In this document: piece by piece, positions 35,971-44,570 of the stretch
Layout of the letters: each line of letters begins with the position of its first letter
Position numbering within the stretch: position 1 is the stretch's first letter
NCBI GenBank assembly: GCA_017619355.1
Contig: JAFZSO010000059.1
Coordinates: 1 to 64,000 of the forward strand
Direction of reading: 5' to 3'
Origin: Muribaculaceae bacterium
Lineage (GTDB): Bacteria > Bacteroidota > Bacteroidia > Bacteroidales > Muribaculaceae
DNA length: 64,000 nt
Made by a program: the position numbers and the translations under genes
The notes under the pieces: generated by a model
The model's database searches: none
Seen by the model: the letters and a program-made list of their open reading frames with translations, nothing else
What the model was told of the DNA's origin: nothing

Positions 35971-36597
35971 TTATTTGAAGTAATAGATCGCAGTAAGGAA
36001 GAAGGTGCGATTCTTGGCTGTGTTCTCATCGAGCAGACGAGTGCGCAGAGCCTCGCCGAGTCCGAATCGGTATCCAGCCTTGATTTCCACCTTGTTGAAG
36101 AGTTCGCCGCCGATGCCGAACTGCAAATTGGTACTCACCTTGACATAGCTGAGCTGGTCGGCCATCTTGTTGTGTCCGGCGAGGAACGAAACGACGGGTC
36201 CTGCAAAGATGAGCGGAGTGATGGTATTCTCGAAACCATTGAGTCGGTTAAACCGGTACTTGAGGTTGATGGGGATGTCGATGTAGTGCAGCATGCACGT
36301 TTCCTTGCCAAGTCCCTGTGTTGCCCACACCTTTTTCTCGCCCATGTCGAGAGTGCCATTGCGCATGGAGTAAAGCAGCGAGGCTTCAACGCCAAAACTG
36401 CCACCAGGCGATTGCAGAACGCCGGTTACGCCAGCTTCGGCACCCAGTTGGGCCTTAGAAGAGAAGAGGTCGGTCTGCTTAAAGTGAATGGTGTTGTAGT
36501 TCAGTCCGGCGGTGACACCCCAACGGGTTTCGGCCTGTGCTTGGGGGCACATCATCATTGCCAGGGCAAGAGTGAGAGCAAAAAGTATCTTTTTCAT
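35971..36597 (-). CDS. PorT-like outer-membrane beta-barrel protein
   Basis: A 208-residue protein with a signal peptide (MKKILFALTLALAMMMCPQAQA) and an eight-stranded-type small barrel of the PorT/OMP_b-brl_2 family: alternating polar/hydrophobic strands, GWGVTAGLNY-like first strand and a final strand ending AIYYFK. The upstream-extended frame is rejected because the promoter (36618-36649) lies downstream of it. Role unknown; relatives are abundant small outer-membrane proteins. It leads a two-gene unit with the LRR protein. Confidence 0.85.
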   Translation of the reverse strand: MKKILFALTLALAMMMCPQAQAETRWGVTAGLNYNTIHFKQTDLFSSKAQLGAEAGVTGVLQSPGGSFGVEASLLYSMRNGTLDMGEKKVWATQGLGKETCMLHYIDIPINLKYRFNRLNGFENTITPLIFAGPVVSFLAGHNKMADQLSYVKVSTNLQFGIGGELFNKVEIKAGYRFGLGEALRTRLLDENTAKNRTFFLTAIYYFK

Positions 36598-36617
36598 CGT
36601 AAATCTTGAATTTTGTG

Positions 36618-36649
36618 CAAAATTAGTGCAAGGCGAGCGAAAATGCAAA
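36618..36649 (-). promoter_or_regulatory. Promoter of the barrel-LRR pair
   Basis: Minus strand: TTTG (36646-36649), 20-bp spacer, TAATTTTG (36618-36625). The leader is about 14 nt. Confidence 0.8.
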
Positions 36650-36785
36650 CTTGTTTGCAATTTTCCGAGCCGAAGCCTAATTTCGAGGGTGAAACCCTCA
36701 ACATAGTGTAAACCGAACGCAGAACAAAATGAACGACTAAAGTTTTTCATTTTTTTTGCTTTCATCAAGCAATTTTTTGCTTGGG

Positions 36786-36819
36786 TTGTAGGGTTTATCA
36801 AAATCTTTCTATAAATTTG
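36786..36819 (+). promoter_or_regulatory. Promoter of the candidate small RNA at 36.8 kb
   Basis: TTG (36786-36788), 23-bp spacer, TAAATTTG (36812-36819). Transcription would begin just before the 5' arm of the hairpin. Confidence 0.55.
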
Positions 36820-36825
36820 CACCCG

Positions 36826-36915
36826 ATATAGAACTGTCAGGCGCATACAATGTCGAAGTAACCAACTCTTTTGAGCGTTCCTTTGAGGTAACACCTGATA
36901 GTTCTGTTGTTTTAT
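36826..36915 (+). ncRNA. Candidate hairpin small RNA of about 90 nt
   Basis: A 12-bp stem closes a 52-nt interior: AGAACTGTCAGG (36830-36841) pairs completely, with one G-T, to CCTGATAGTTCT (36894-36905). GTTGTTTTATT follows as a weak termination tract. A -7 box sits so that transcription would start about 4 nt before the stem. There is no ORF. The rod-with-open-centre shape recalls 6S-like or regulatory RNAs, but the size is too short for 6S and no family was recognised. The rest of 36650-36975 is AT-rich with nothing else seen. Confidence 0.5.
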
Positions 36916-36975
36916 TAATTGGTATACAATCTAGTATATAAAAAATTAGTACGAACGGGGAGCAGCGTGTGGTTT

Positions 36976-37584
36976 TTAGAAGAAGTAGGCGGCGCTGATG
37001 GTCCAGCAGCGGTCTTTGCCCGTCACATTCTTGACCTCGGAGTTGAGCCCGACATATTCAAAAGCCTTCGACATGCCAAACGAATAATTAACGCTGATCT
37101 GCAGGTGATCAATGAGCTCCACGCCCCCACCCACATCAAGCGATATTGATGTCTTGCGGTTTTTGAAGGAATCAGAAGGGTCGTTTTCGCTCGTCAAGAA
37201 GGCGAAATCAGGTCCGGCATAAATGAAGGGCACCATGAACCTGTTAAGCCCCATCAGGTTGATTTTGTACTTGGCATGAACGGGAATCTCAAAGTAGTTG
37301 CGCTTATAGGTGCGATTCTCTTCGTCTTGAACTTCAATTTTGTTGGAGCGGTGGGAGTAAAGAGCCGAGGCATCGAAAGCAATGCCGATGACTGGTATTT
37401 CCAATTCAGCTGTTGCACCTATGGAGTAGCCCAGATAATTGTCGGCATCCATGATGGTGCGGTTGAACTTGATGTCGTTGACGCCGAAACCGGCTTTGGC
37501 ACCAAACCTGAACTTGGCTTGAGCGGCACAGGGCAGCATGAGCAAGAGCAGGGTTATTGTCAAGTATTTCTTAAGAGTATTCAT
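36976..37584 (-). CDS. PorT-like outer-membrane beta-barrel protein (paralogue)
   Basis: A 202-residue protein with signal peptide (MNTLKKYLTITLLLLMLPCAAQA) and the same barrel family as the gene at 36.0-36.6 kb (KFRFGAKAGFGVNDIKF first strand, ISAAYFF last strand). The inner start is chosen because the longer frame begins upstream of the -7 box. It is separated from its paralogue by the candidate small RNA on the other strand. Confidence 0.85.
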   Translation of the reverse strand: MNTLKKYLTITLLLLMLPCAAQAKFRFGAKAGFGVNDIKFNRTIMDADNYLGYSIGATAELEIPVIGIAFDASALYSHRSNKIEVQDEENRTYKRNYFEIPVHAKYKINLMGLNRFMVPFIYAGPDFAFLTSENDPSDSFKNRKTSISLDVGGGVELIDHLQISVNYSFGMSKAFEYVGLNSEVKNVTGKDRCWTISAAYFF

Positions 37585-37608
37585 AGTTTTCTTTATTGAT
37601 TGTTGTTG

Positions 37609-37616
37609 CAAAGCTA
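37609..37616 (-). promoter_or_regulatory. Promoter -7 box of the second PorT-like gene
   Basis: The minus strand reads TAGCTTTG, giving a leader of about 17 nt. No clear -33 box. Confidence 0.5.
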
Positions 37617-37722
37617 TGAAAAAAAAAGAGAATGATAAAATTTTCATGACGGTTGAAGAGAAATTTTTTGATAAACGGCAAAAAAATAACTAACTTCGCC
37701 CATCAAAAAACAAAATATAACA

Positions 37723-38751
37723 ATGGCATCATCACAAAAACTGATTACACGGCGTTACTTGGCCATCTTGGCTGTCACCCTGGTGGCAGTAGTGTGTTTC
37801 TTCTTGTTCAAACCCGGTGCACGACACACCTTTAAGCTTAGTGGCGTGGTGTGGACAACCGACTATCACATCACTTATCAAGGAAAAATTGACTTGAACG
37901 ACTCAGTGCAGGCAGTGCTCAATGCTGTGGATATGAGTGCGTCGGTCTATAACGAGAAGTCGGTGATCAGTGCCATCAACGCAGGGCGTAGCGATGCGAT
38001 GGATGCTTGCCTGAAGCAGCTCTATGAGGCTTCGCTCAAGGTGCACAAGGCCTCAGGCGGAGCCTTCGACCCCACGGTGATGCCACTGGTGAATGCTTGG
38101 GGTTTTGGCTATAAGAACGGTCAACTTCCCACACAGGCGCAACTCGACAGCATCCTGCAATTTGTGGGATTGGAGAAGACGCGTTTGGAGCAAGACCGCA
38201 TCGTGAAGCAGGATTCCCGCACCCAGTTCGATTTCAGTTCCATTGCCAAAGGTTATGCCTGCGATGAGATAGGTCGCATGTTGGAACGCAACGGTGTGGA
38301 GAACTATATGGTGGAGATAGGGGGCGAAGTGGCCGTGAAGGGGGTGAGCCCTCGCGGCGACAAGTGGAATGTGTCGGTCGACATGCCCCAGTCTGACCCC
38401 AATGGTGTGCATCATGAGTCGGTCATGACCTTGTCGTTAGAGAACGGCGGTGTTGCCACAAGCGGCAACTACAGGAAATATAAAGAGGTTGACGGTAAGC
38501 GCATCTCGCACATTGTGAATCCCAAGACGGGCAAGAGCGAGGAAAGCACGCTACTGAGCGTCACGGTTATAGCTTCCGACTGCATGACGGCCGATGCCTG
38601 GGCTACGGCATGCATGGCCATGGGTACCGAGAAAACCCAAGCCTTGATGGAAAATGAGAAGAAGATGGGCGTAATGACTATAGCCACTACGCCCAACGGG
38701 TCTTATGAGGTGTGGAGCAACAAGGCTTTTGCATCGCAGGTTGCCCGCTAA
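37723..38751 (+). CDS. apbE: FAD:protein FMN transferase
   Basis: The 342-residue protein matches ApbE, which attaches FMN covalently to Ser/Thr of target proteins such as Na+-translocating NADH:quinone reductase subunits. Visible motifs: SVYNEKSVISAIN, GGAFDPTVMPLVNAWGFG, DFSSIAKGYACDEIGRML, VEIGGEVAVKG, and the metal-binding end ISHIVNPKTGKSEE with DCMTADAWATACMAMG. A single N-terminal membrane helix (ILAVTLVAVVCFFLF) places it on the periplasmic face. No flavoprotein target is in the window. Confidence 0.96.
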   Translation: MASSQKLITRRYLAILAVTLVAVVCFFLFKPGARHTFKLSGVVWTTDYHITYQGKIDLNDSVQAVLNAVDMSASVYNEKSVISAINAGRSDAMDACLKQLYEASLKVHKASGGAFDPTVMPLVNAWGFGYKNGQLPTQAQLDSILQFVGLEKTRLEQDRIVKQDSRTQFDFSSIAKGYACDEIGRMLERNGVENYMVEIGGEVAVKGVSPRGDKWNVSVDMPQSDPNGVHHESVMTLSLENGGVATSGNYRKYKEVDGKRISHIVNPKTGKSEESTLLSVTVIASDCMTADAWATACMAMGTEKTQALMENEKKMGVMTIATTPNGSYEVWSNKAFASQVAR

Positions 38752-38764
38752 TTACCGACGTTTA

Positions 38765-40714
38765 TTAATTCCCGAGAATGATTTTGATGAGAGCGGTGAC
38801 ATCGCTCACATTCACCTTGCCGTTGCCGTCTATGTCGGCATACTTGGGCTTAATGGGTTGAACACCGAGAATCATATTCACCAAGGTTGTGACATCGGAA
38901 ACATTGATTTCGCCATTTAAGTTGACGTCGCCCACTTGAATCTTGCGGCCGAGCAGAATGGCAATCATCAATGTGATATCACTTGTGTTCACCACACCGT
39001 CGCCATCCAGGTCGGCAATGTCTTGATTTAAAGGAACAACGCCCAGAATCATATTGACAAGGGTGTTGAGGTCTGTGACATTCACAACGCCATCGCTATT
39101 GATATCGCCTACAACGGGCACATCCACCAGTTTCATGGAGAGTTCGTCGGGAGCTTCGCTCTGTGGAATGGGCGCGCACAGGTAGGCCTGGCTCTTGTGC
39201 AGATAGGTGCCCGTTTCGGGAATCTTTCTCCATTTGCCGGTGGAGCGGCTCAAATAGTAATAGGTGATGTTCTGGTCCTCGGGTTGAGTGAACTTGTGCG
39301 ACCATTGTGCCACACCTTGCAGGTATTGGTCAGGCTCAAATGGGCGGTTGGGTGCAATGCGGCTGAAGTTCATCGAGAGGTCGGGTGTGGTGATGCGGTA
39401 CACAATGCAGTCGCCTTGTGGCTGCATGTTACCATAGAGATACTGCACCTGTTCGGCAACGACACGCTGTCGGTCAAGATCCACTTCTTTGATCTTATAG
39501 GCCTTGAAATCAGATTTGTTGACAAACGACGGGTTCATCTCGCTGGTGACGCACAGGGTGTTATACTGGTAAGCCCCATCGTTATGGCAAATGTGCAGGT
39601 TAAATTTGGCAGGATAGTAGTTTGCCCAAGCTTCCAGTCCCTCGTAGAAGGAGAATGATTTTTCCTGCACATAAAAGCTGCCTTTGCTATTGAATCCTGT
39701 GAATGTTGAGGGATAAGCCACCGGAGGTTTATCGGTCTGGATTGCGATGGAGAGAATATTAGGACATTGGGCAAAGGCGTATTCGCCAATTGTGTCGACA
39801 TGTTGCTTGACCGTAAACTTAGAGAACATGGGATTGGCGTAGAAAGCGTAGTTGCCAATAATCTTGGTGCGGTCGGGGATGTCGCAGGAGACAAGAACGG
39901 GGCACTGGGCAAAAGCGCTGTCCTGCAAGATGAAAGGATTGGCTCCTCCCGCTTCACTGTCCACCATTTCAAGGCTACGGCAGGCGGCAAAGCACTGGCT
40001 TGCGATGGTGTCGATAGTGGCTGGAATGGTGAATTGTGTGAAACCTGTGTTGTAGAACATGCGGGTTGTGAGCTGCGAGATGCTTCCGGGCAGCTGAAAA
40101 CTGGAAAGTGCCACGCAGTTGGCAAAAATCTCGGTACCCAGTGCCAGAGATGATGTGCGACCTGTTTGGAACTCGACCGAAGTCAAATCATAGTTCTGGG
40201 CAAAGGCTGAGTTGCCAATGCTCTCTACATTGCCGGGGATAACCACTTCTTCGAGTTGGCATCTTTTGAACGCTTCGGCTCCAATGTTCTTCAGTCGGGC
40301 AGGAAGCATGACGGAGTAGAGGTATTGACAATTGATGAAGGCCGAGTCGGCGATGACCAGCGGCTGCTCGCCCGAGGCTTGAAGTGAAGCCATGGAGAGC
40401 GACGAGTTCATGAATGCCTTTCTGCCAATGCGTGTGAGCGAGGCCGGTATGGAAACTTGTTGTAACTGTGCGTTTCTGAATGCCTCATCGGCAATCTCCT
40501 TGACGTTGTATTGATTGCCCTCAAATTCTACTGTGGGGGGAATGTTGGCATTGCTGACCGACAGGTAGGTGCCGTCGGGGTGGGGCACTACCGCCACATC
40601 GTTGCCGGCAATCACCTCGTAGTAGATGCCACCCACCTCAAAGGGTGCGGCTTGAATGGCAAATGCGGTCATTGTCAGGCCGAGGGCTGAAAGAAGCAAA
40701 GATTTCAGGTTCAT
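38765..40714 (-). CDS. Secreted LRR protein with two dockerin-like modules
   Basis: The 649-residue protein has a signal peptide (MNLKSLLLSALGLTMTAFAIQAAP), BspA-like LRRs over about 60-345, a linker region of unknown fold (about 350-510), and then four EF-hand-like repeats in two dockerin-type modules: GDINSDGVVNVTDL and DLDGDGVVNTSDI, then GDVNLNGEINVSDV and DIDGNGKVNVSDV. Double dockerins are rarer than single ones. It lies 53 bp after the DJ-1 gene and may share its transcript. Confidence 0.88.
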   Translation of the reverse strand: MNLKSLLLSALGLTMTAFAIQAAPFEVGGIYYEVIAGNDVAVVPHPDGTYLSVSNANIPPTVEFEGNQYNVKEIADEAFRNAQLQQVSIPASLTRIGRKAFMNSSLSMASLQASGEQPLVIADSAFINCQYLYSVMLPARLKNIGAEAFKRCQLEEVVIPGNVESIGNSAFAQNYDLTSVEFQTGRTSSLALGTEIFANCVALSSFQLPGSISQLTTRMFYNTGFTQFTIPATIDTIASQCFAACRSLEMVDSEAGGANPFILQDSAFAQCPVLVSCDIPDRTKIIGNYAFYANPMFSKFTVKQHVDTIGEYAFAQCPNILSIAIQTDKPPVAYPSTFTGFNSKGSFYVQEKSFSFYEGLEAWANYYPAKFNLHICHNDGAYQYNTLCVTSEMNPSFVNKSDFKAYKIKEVDLDRQRVVAEQVQYLYGNMQPQGDCIVYRITTPDLSMNFSRIAPNRPFEPDQYLQGVAQWSHKFTQPEDQNITYYYLSRSTGKWRKIPETGTYLHKSQAYLCAPIPQSEAPDELSMKLVDVPVVGDINSDGVVNVTDLNTLVNMILGVVPLNQDIADLDGDGVVNTSDITLMIAILLGRKIQVGDVNLNGEINVSDVTTLVNMILGVQPIKPKYADIDGNGKVNVSDVTALIKIILGN

Positions 40715-40767
40715 AGTGTAAAAACTAATGGAAATGATATGTTTTAATTTGAGTGGAAAAGGGTTGT

Positions 40768-41322
40768 TTACGGCAGCAGGAGCATGCCTTGTGCCACTTC
40801 TTGCGCCACCTGGTCGCCCATAGTGAGAGCCACAATGGTGAGTGCAAATTCGCTGGCGGCGGCAGGGCCTTTACCGGTGACCACGTTGTCGCTCACCACC
40901 ACCATGTCGTCGCGTTGTGTCTGGCAGTTGAGCGTGGCTTCCATGCCGGGGTAGCACACGGCCTCGTGATGCTGGAGCATGCCCAGCGGCCCGAATACGA
41001 TGGTGGGCGAAGCGCAGATGGCTGCCACATATCCTCCCTTGCGGTAATGATTGATGAGCAGGTTGCACAGCGGTTCACAGTTGCGCAGGTTGGTGGCTCC
41101 AGGCATGCCGCCGGGCAAGATGAGCCATTGCGCATCGGTGAAGTCGAGTTCGTCGAAGAGGGCATCGGTCTCGACAGGAACGCCGTGAGCACCTGTGACG
41201 AGCGAGTCGTCGTGAATTGAGACAGTGACTGCATTCATTCCGGCACGTCGCAGGACGTCGACAATGCTGAGCGCCTCGATTTCCTCGAAACCATCGGCGA
41301 AAAAGATGTAAGCTGTATCCAT
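40768..41322 (-). CDS. DJ-1/PfpI-family protein
   Basis: This 184-residue protein is a DJ-1 (YajL-like) family member. The reactive cysteine is Cys103 in the nucleophile elbow AAICASPTIVF, with the family's acidic partner in FEEIEALSIVDVLRRAG. YajL/DJ-1 proteins protect against oxidative stress and have reported deglycase or chaperone activity that is still debated. The short start (MDTAYIFFADGFEEIEA) is chosen because it matches the family N-terminus; the longer frame is not conserved-looking. Confidence 0.93.
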   Translation of the reverse strand: MDTAYIFFADGFEEIEALSIVDVLRRAGMNAVTVSIHDDSLVTGAHGVPVETDALFDELDFTDAQWLILPGGMPGATNLRNCEPLCNLLINHYRKGGYVAAICASPTIVFGPLGMLQHHEAVCYPGMEATLNCQTQRDDMVVVSDNVVTGKGPAAASEFALTIVALTMGDQVAQEVAQGMLLLP

Positions 41323-41358
41323 TATCGTGTAATTAATTGTTTTATTGTTTAGAAATCG

Positions 41359-41391
41359 CGAATTTAAATATAATTTTTCAGTTTGACCAAA
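41359..41391 (-). promoter_or_regulatory. Possible promoter of the DJ-1 gene
   Basis: Minus strand: TTTG (41388-41391), 21-bp spacer, TAAATTCG (41359-41366), one mismatch from TAnnTTTG. Confidence 0.4.
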
Positions 41392-41422
41392 TAAAAGGCA
41401 AAAAAGTTTCTTATAGAATCGT

Positions 41423-41453
41423 TTTGTGAATCGGCATAAAGAGCGTAACTTTG
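41423..41453 (+). promoter_or_regulatory. Promoter of the tamL operon
   Basis: TTTG (41423-41426), 19-bp spacer, TAACTTTG (41446-41453). Leader about 19 nt. Confidence 0.85.
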
Positions 41454-41478
41454 CAATGAAATTAGTCACAACAGGTCA

Positions 41479-43824
41479 ATGAAACTCGTTACTTCGGGCA
41501 TAAGATGGTTCATGGTATTAGCGTCAATCGTGATGATTGAGGTGGTCTTATCGTGTTCGTCGACCAAGCATGTGCCCGACGGGCAGTATATGCTCGATGA
41601 TGTGACCATTCAAATCATGGACAAGGAGAACGAGACCGAGGACATCAGCAGCGCCGAACTGGTCAATTACTTGCGTCAGACCGAGAACCACAAGGTGCTG
41701 GGCGGCCTGAAACTGCAGCTGGCCCTCTACAATATCTCGGGCAAGGACTCGACCAAATGGTTCAACCGGTGGGTGCGGCGCCTGGGAACTCCTCCTGTGA
41801 TCTATGACTCGACGCTGACCGAAGCGAGCGTGAACCAGCTGACTCGCGCACTCTCCAACAAGGGCTACATGAACAATGAGGTGAAGAGCCTCGTCACTGA
41901 GAACGCCAAGAAAAAGAAGGTGCGTGTAAAGTATGAAATTAAGCTGAATCAGCCCTATTATGTGCGCACCATTGACTACAACATACCCGACGACACGCTG
42001 CGCACGCTCATACTTGCCGACACCACCCTGTTTCCCATCAGGCAGAACTCTACCTTTGACCACAACAAGCTCGATGCCGAACGCGTGATTATCACTGAGC
42101 AGCTACGCAACAACGGCTACTATGCTTTCAATAAAGAGTATATCACCTTTACTGCCGACACGGCTGCTGGGTCGCGCGCTGTGGACCTGACGCTCAATCT
42201 GGCTCCACCGCGCCCGCTGAAACGACTGGAGGGATACACGACCCACCGCCCCTTCTATGTGCGCAATGTGACTTTCGTGACCAACTACGACCCGGTGACC
42301 ATGCAGAACAACGAATATCGTGGCGACACCACGATGTATGAGAACATCAGGGTGATTCACGGTGAAGATGACTTCCTGCGCCACAGCGTGCTCGACGAGT
42401 GCTGCTACATAGAACCTGGCCAGCTCTATGACGCGAGCGATGTTGACAAGACCTATCAGGCACTTGGCCGACTGGGCATCGTGAAGTTTATCGACATCAA
42501 TTCGCAGCTGGTGGGCGAGATGGACGACAAGATATGGATTGACACCTACATCCTGCTCACGCGTGAGAAACAGCAGTCGGTGGCCTTCTCGCTTGAGGGC
42601 ACCAATAGCGAGGGCGACCTGGGCTTTGGTGTGGGAGTGGACTACTACCACCACAACCTGCTGCGTGGCTCTGAAGTGCTCAACGCCAAGTTCAAGGTGA
42701 GCTACGAGAGCATCTCGGGCAACTTGAACGGCCTGATCAACGACAACTACTCGGAGTATGCCACCGAGGTAGGTATCACCTTCCCCAAGTTCAAGGCTCC
42801 CTTCCTGAAGAAGAGCTTCAAGCAGCGCATCCAGGCTTCAACCGAGTTCCACACCAATTTCAACTATCAGGCACGACCCGAGTACACACGCATCATAGCG
42901 GGTGCGGGCTGGAAATATGTGTGGCGCGAGCAGCAGACCATGACCCGCCACACCTTCAACCTGATAGACCTGAACTATGTGTACCTGCCCCACAGCAAGT
43001 CGAACTTCCTCGACAGCATCACCAACCCGCTGTTGCGCTACAGCTATGAGGACCACTTCATTATGCGCATGGGCTATAACTTCTATCACACCAACAAACG
43101 CGAGATGAATCCGTTGCACGCCTATCAGCAGGAGAATCTCTACACGGTGCGTGCCTCGGCCGAGACGGCAGGCAACCTGCTCTATGGCATCTCCAAGATG
43201 GTGAACCAGAAGCGTGATGCCGACGATGCCTACAAAGTGTTTGGCATCCGCTATTCGCAATATCTGAAACTGGAAGGTGACTATGCCTTCACCCACTACT
43301 TCAACTCCCGCAGTTCGCTGGCGGTTCATGCCGGTCTGGGCGTGGCTGTGCCTTATGGCAACTCGTCGGTGATACCATTTGAGAAGCGTTTCTATTCAGG
43401 CGGCGCCAACAGTGTGCGCGGCTGGAGTGTGCGCTCGCTGGGCCCTGGCAGTTTCAATGGCAGTAACACGCAGAACAACTTCATTTACCAGTGCGGTGAC
43501 ATCAGGTTCGACGCCAGCGTGGAGTATCGCGCCAAGCTCTTCTGGGTACTGGAACTGGGTGCATTCATCGATGTGGGCAACATCTGGACCATCCGTGACT
43601 ATCCCGACCAGCCGGGCGGCGTGTTCAAGTTCGACAAGTTCTTTGAGCAGATAGCCATGGCCTATGGTCTGGGTCTGCGCATGGACTTCACATACTTCTT
43701 GTTGCGACTTGACATGGGCATGAAGGCTCACAACCCGGCCTCGGGTCAGGAGCACTGGCCACTGGTCAATCCCCGCTTCAAGCGCGATGCCGAGTTCCAC
43801 TTCTCGGTGGGTTATCCGTTCTAA
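41479..43824 (+). CDS. BamA/TamA-family outer-membrane protein, TamL-like lipoprotein
   Basis: The 781-residue protein has POTRA-type repeats (about 45-420) and a C-terminal Omp85 barrel with GGANSVRGWSVRSLGPG, the conserved lid-loop motif. Unlike classical BamA it begins with a lipoprotein signal (IEVVLSCSSTKHVPDG, lipobox Cys about residue 27), the hallmark of TamL of Bacteroidota, which works with TamB in outer-membrane envelope biogenesis. No tamB is in the window. It is the first gene of a rightward cluster with the HAD phosphatase (32-bp gap). Confidence 0.9.
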   Translation: MKLVTSGIRWFMVLASIVMIEVVLSCSSTKHVPDGQYMLDDVTIQIMDKENETEDISSAELVNYLRQTENHKVLGGLKLQLALYNISGKDSTKWFNRWVRRLGTPPVIYDSTLTEASVNQLTRALSNKGYMNNEVKSLVTENAKKKKVRVKYEIKLNQPYYVRTIDYNIPDDTLRTLILADTTLFPIRQNSTFDHNKLDAERVIITEQLRNNGYYAFNKEYITFTADTAAGSRAVDLTLNLAPPRPLKRLEGYTTHRPFYVRNVTFVTNYDPVTMQNNEYRGDTTMYENIRVIHGEDDFLRHSVLDECCYIEPGQLYDASDVDKTYQALGRLGIVKFIDINSQLVGEMDDKIWIDTYILLTREKQQSVAFSLEGTNSEGDLGFGVGVDYYHHNLLRGSEVLNAKFKVSYESISGNLNGLINDNYSEYATEVGITFPKFKAPFLKKSFKQRIQASTEFHTNFNYQARPEYTRIIAGAGWKYVWREQQTMTRHTFNLIDLNYVYLPHSKSNFLDSITNPLLRYSYEDHFIMRMGYNFYHTNKREMNPLHAYQQENLYTVRASAETAGNLLYGISKMVNQKRDADDAYKVFGIRYSQYLKLEGDYAFTHYFNSRSSLAVHAGLGVAVPYGNSSVIPFEKRFYSGGANSVRGWSVRSLGPGSFNGSNTQNNFIYQCGDIRFDASVEYRAKLFWVLELGAFIDVGNIWTIRDYPDQPGGVFKFDKFFEQIAMAYGLGLRMDFTYFLLRLDMGMKAHNPASGQEHWPLVNPRFKRDAEFHFSVGYPF

Positions 43825-43856
43825 AAAACAAACATCAACACAAGCAAGAAAGAGAG

Positions 43857-44525
43857 ATGAAAAAGTTAGTGATATTTGACCTTGACGGCACATTGCTCAA
43901 CACGATTGAGGACCTCGCCCAGTCGGCCAACTATGCGCTTGAGAAGAACGAGTTTGCCACGCACAGCATGGCATCGTACCCCTTCTTTGTGGGCAATGGC
44001 GTGCGGCGCCTCATCACGCGTGTGCTGCCCGAGGACCATCGTGACGATGAGACCGTGAACCGCCTGCTCAAGGATTTCACGGAATACTACAACGAACACT
44101 GCACGCAATACACACGGCCCTATGATGGCATGCCCGAGTTGCTCTCTGACCTGCACGACATGGGCGTGCGCATGGCGGTGGCGAGCAACAAGTATCAGCA
44201 AGCGGTCGACAAAATAATCAGTCACTATTTCCCCGATATCAACTTTGTGGCCGTTGAGGGGCAGCACGAGGGCGTGAACATCAAACCCGACCCATCGGTG
44301 GTGTTTGCCATTCTGGCGAAGGCCCAGGTGGCCAAGGCCGATACGCTCTATGTGGGCGACTCGGGCGTGGACATGGAGACGGCGCGGCGTGCCTGCGTCG
44401 ACTCGGTGGGAGTGACGTGGGGTTTCCGTCCCGAGAAGGAACTGAACGAGTATCATGCCAACTGCATCGTGAACCGCCCGCTCGACATCCTGGATGTGGT
44501 GGAGCATGGCATCAAACTCACATAA
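43857..44525 (+). CDS. HAD-family phosphatase (phosphoglycolate phosphatase-like)
   Basis: A 222-residue HAD hydrolase with motif I VIFDLDGTLLNT (nucleophile Asp9 region), motif II VASN, and motif IV VGDSGVDMETARRA. The overall length and cap region are those of Gph/PgmB-like subfamily I enzymes; phosphoglycolate or another small phosphate ester is the likely substrate. Cytoplasmic. It follows tamL closely and precedes the transporter by 45 bp. Confidence 0.88.
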   Translation: MKKLVIFDLDGTLLNTIEDLAQSANYALEKNEFATHSMASYPFFVGNGVRRLITRVLPEDHRDDETVNRLLKDFTEYYNEHCTQYTRPYDGMPELLSDLHDMGVRMAVASNKYQQAVDKIISHYFPDINFVAVEGQHEGVNIKPDPSVVFAILAKAQVAKADTLYVGDSGVDMETARRACVDSVGVTWGFRPEKELNEYHANCIVNRPLDILDVVEHGIKLT

Positions 44526-44570
44526 TTAATCAAAAAACCAACCAAACAAGATAACAGGCAAGAAAACATT

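Noticed and set aside
36826..36915. 6S RNA.
   Set aside because: The element is about half the length of known 6S RNAs and lacks a large central bubble flanked by two long arms.
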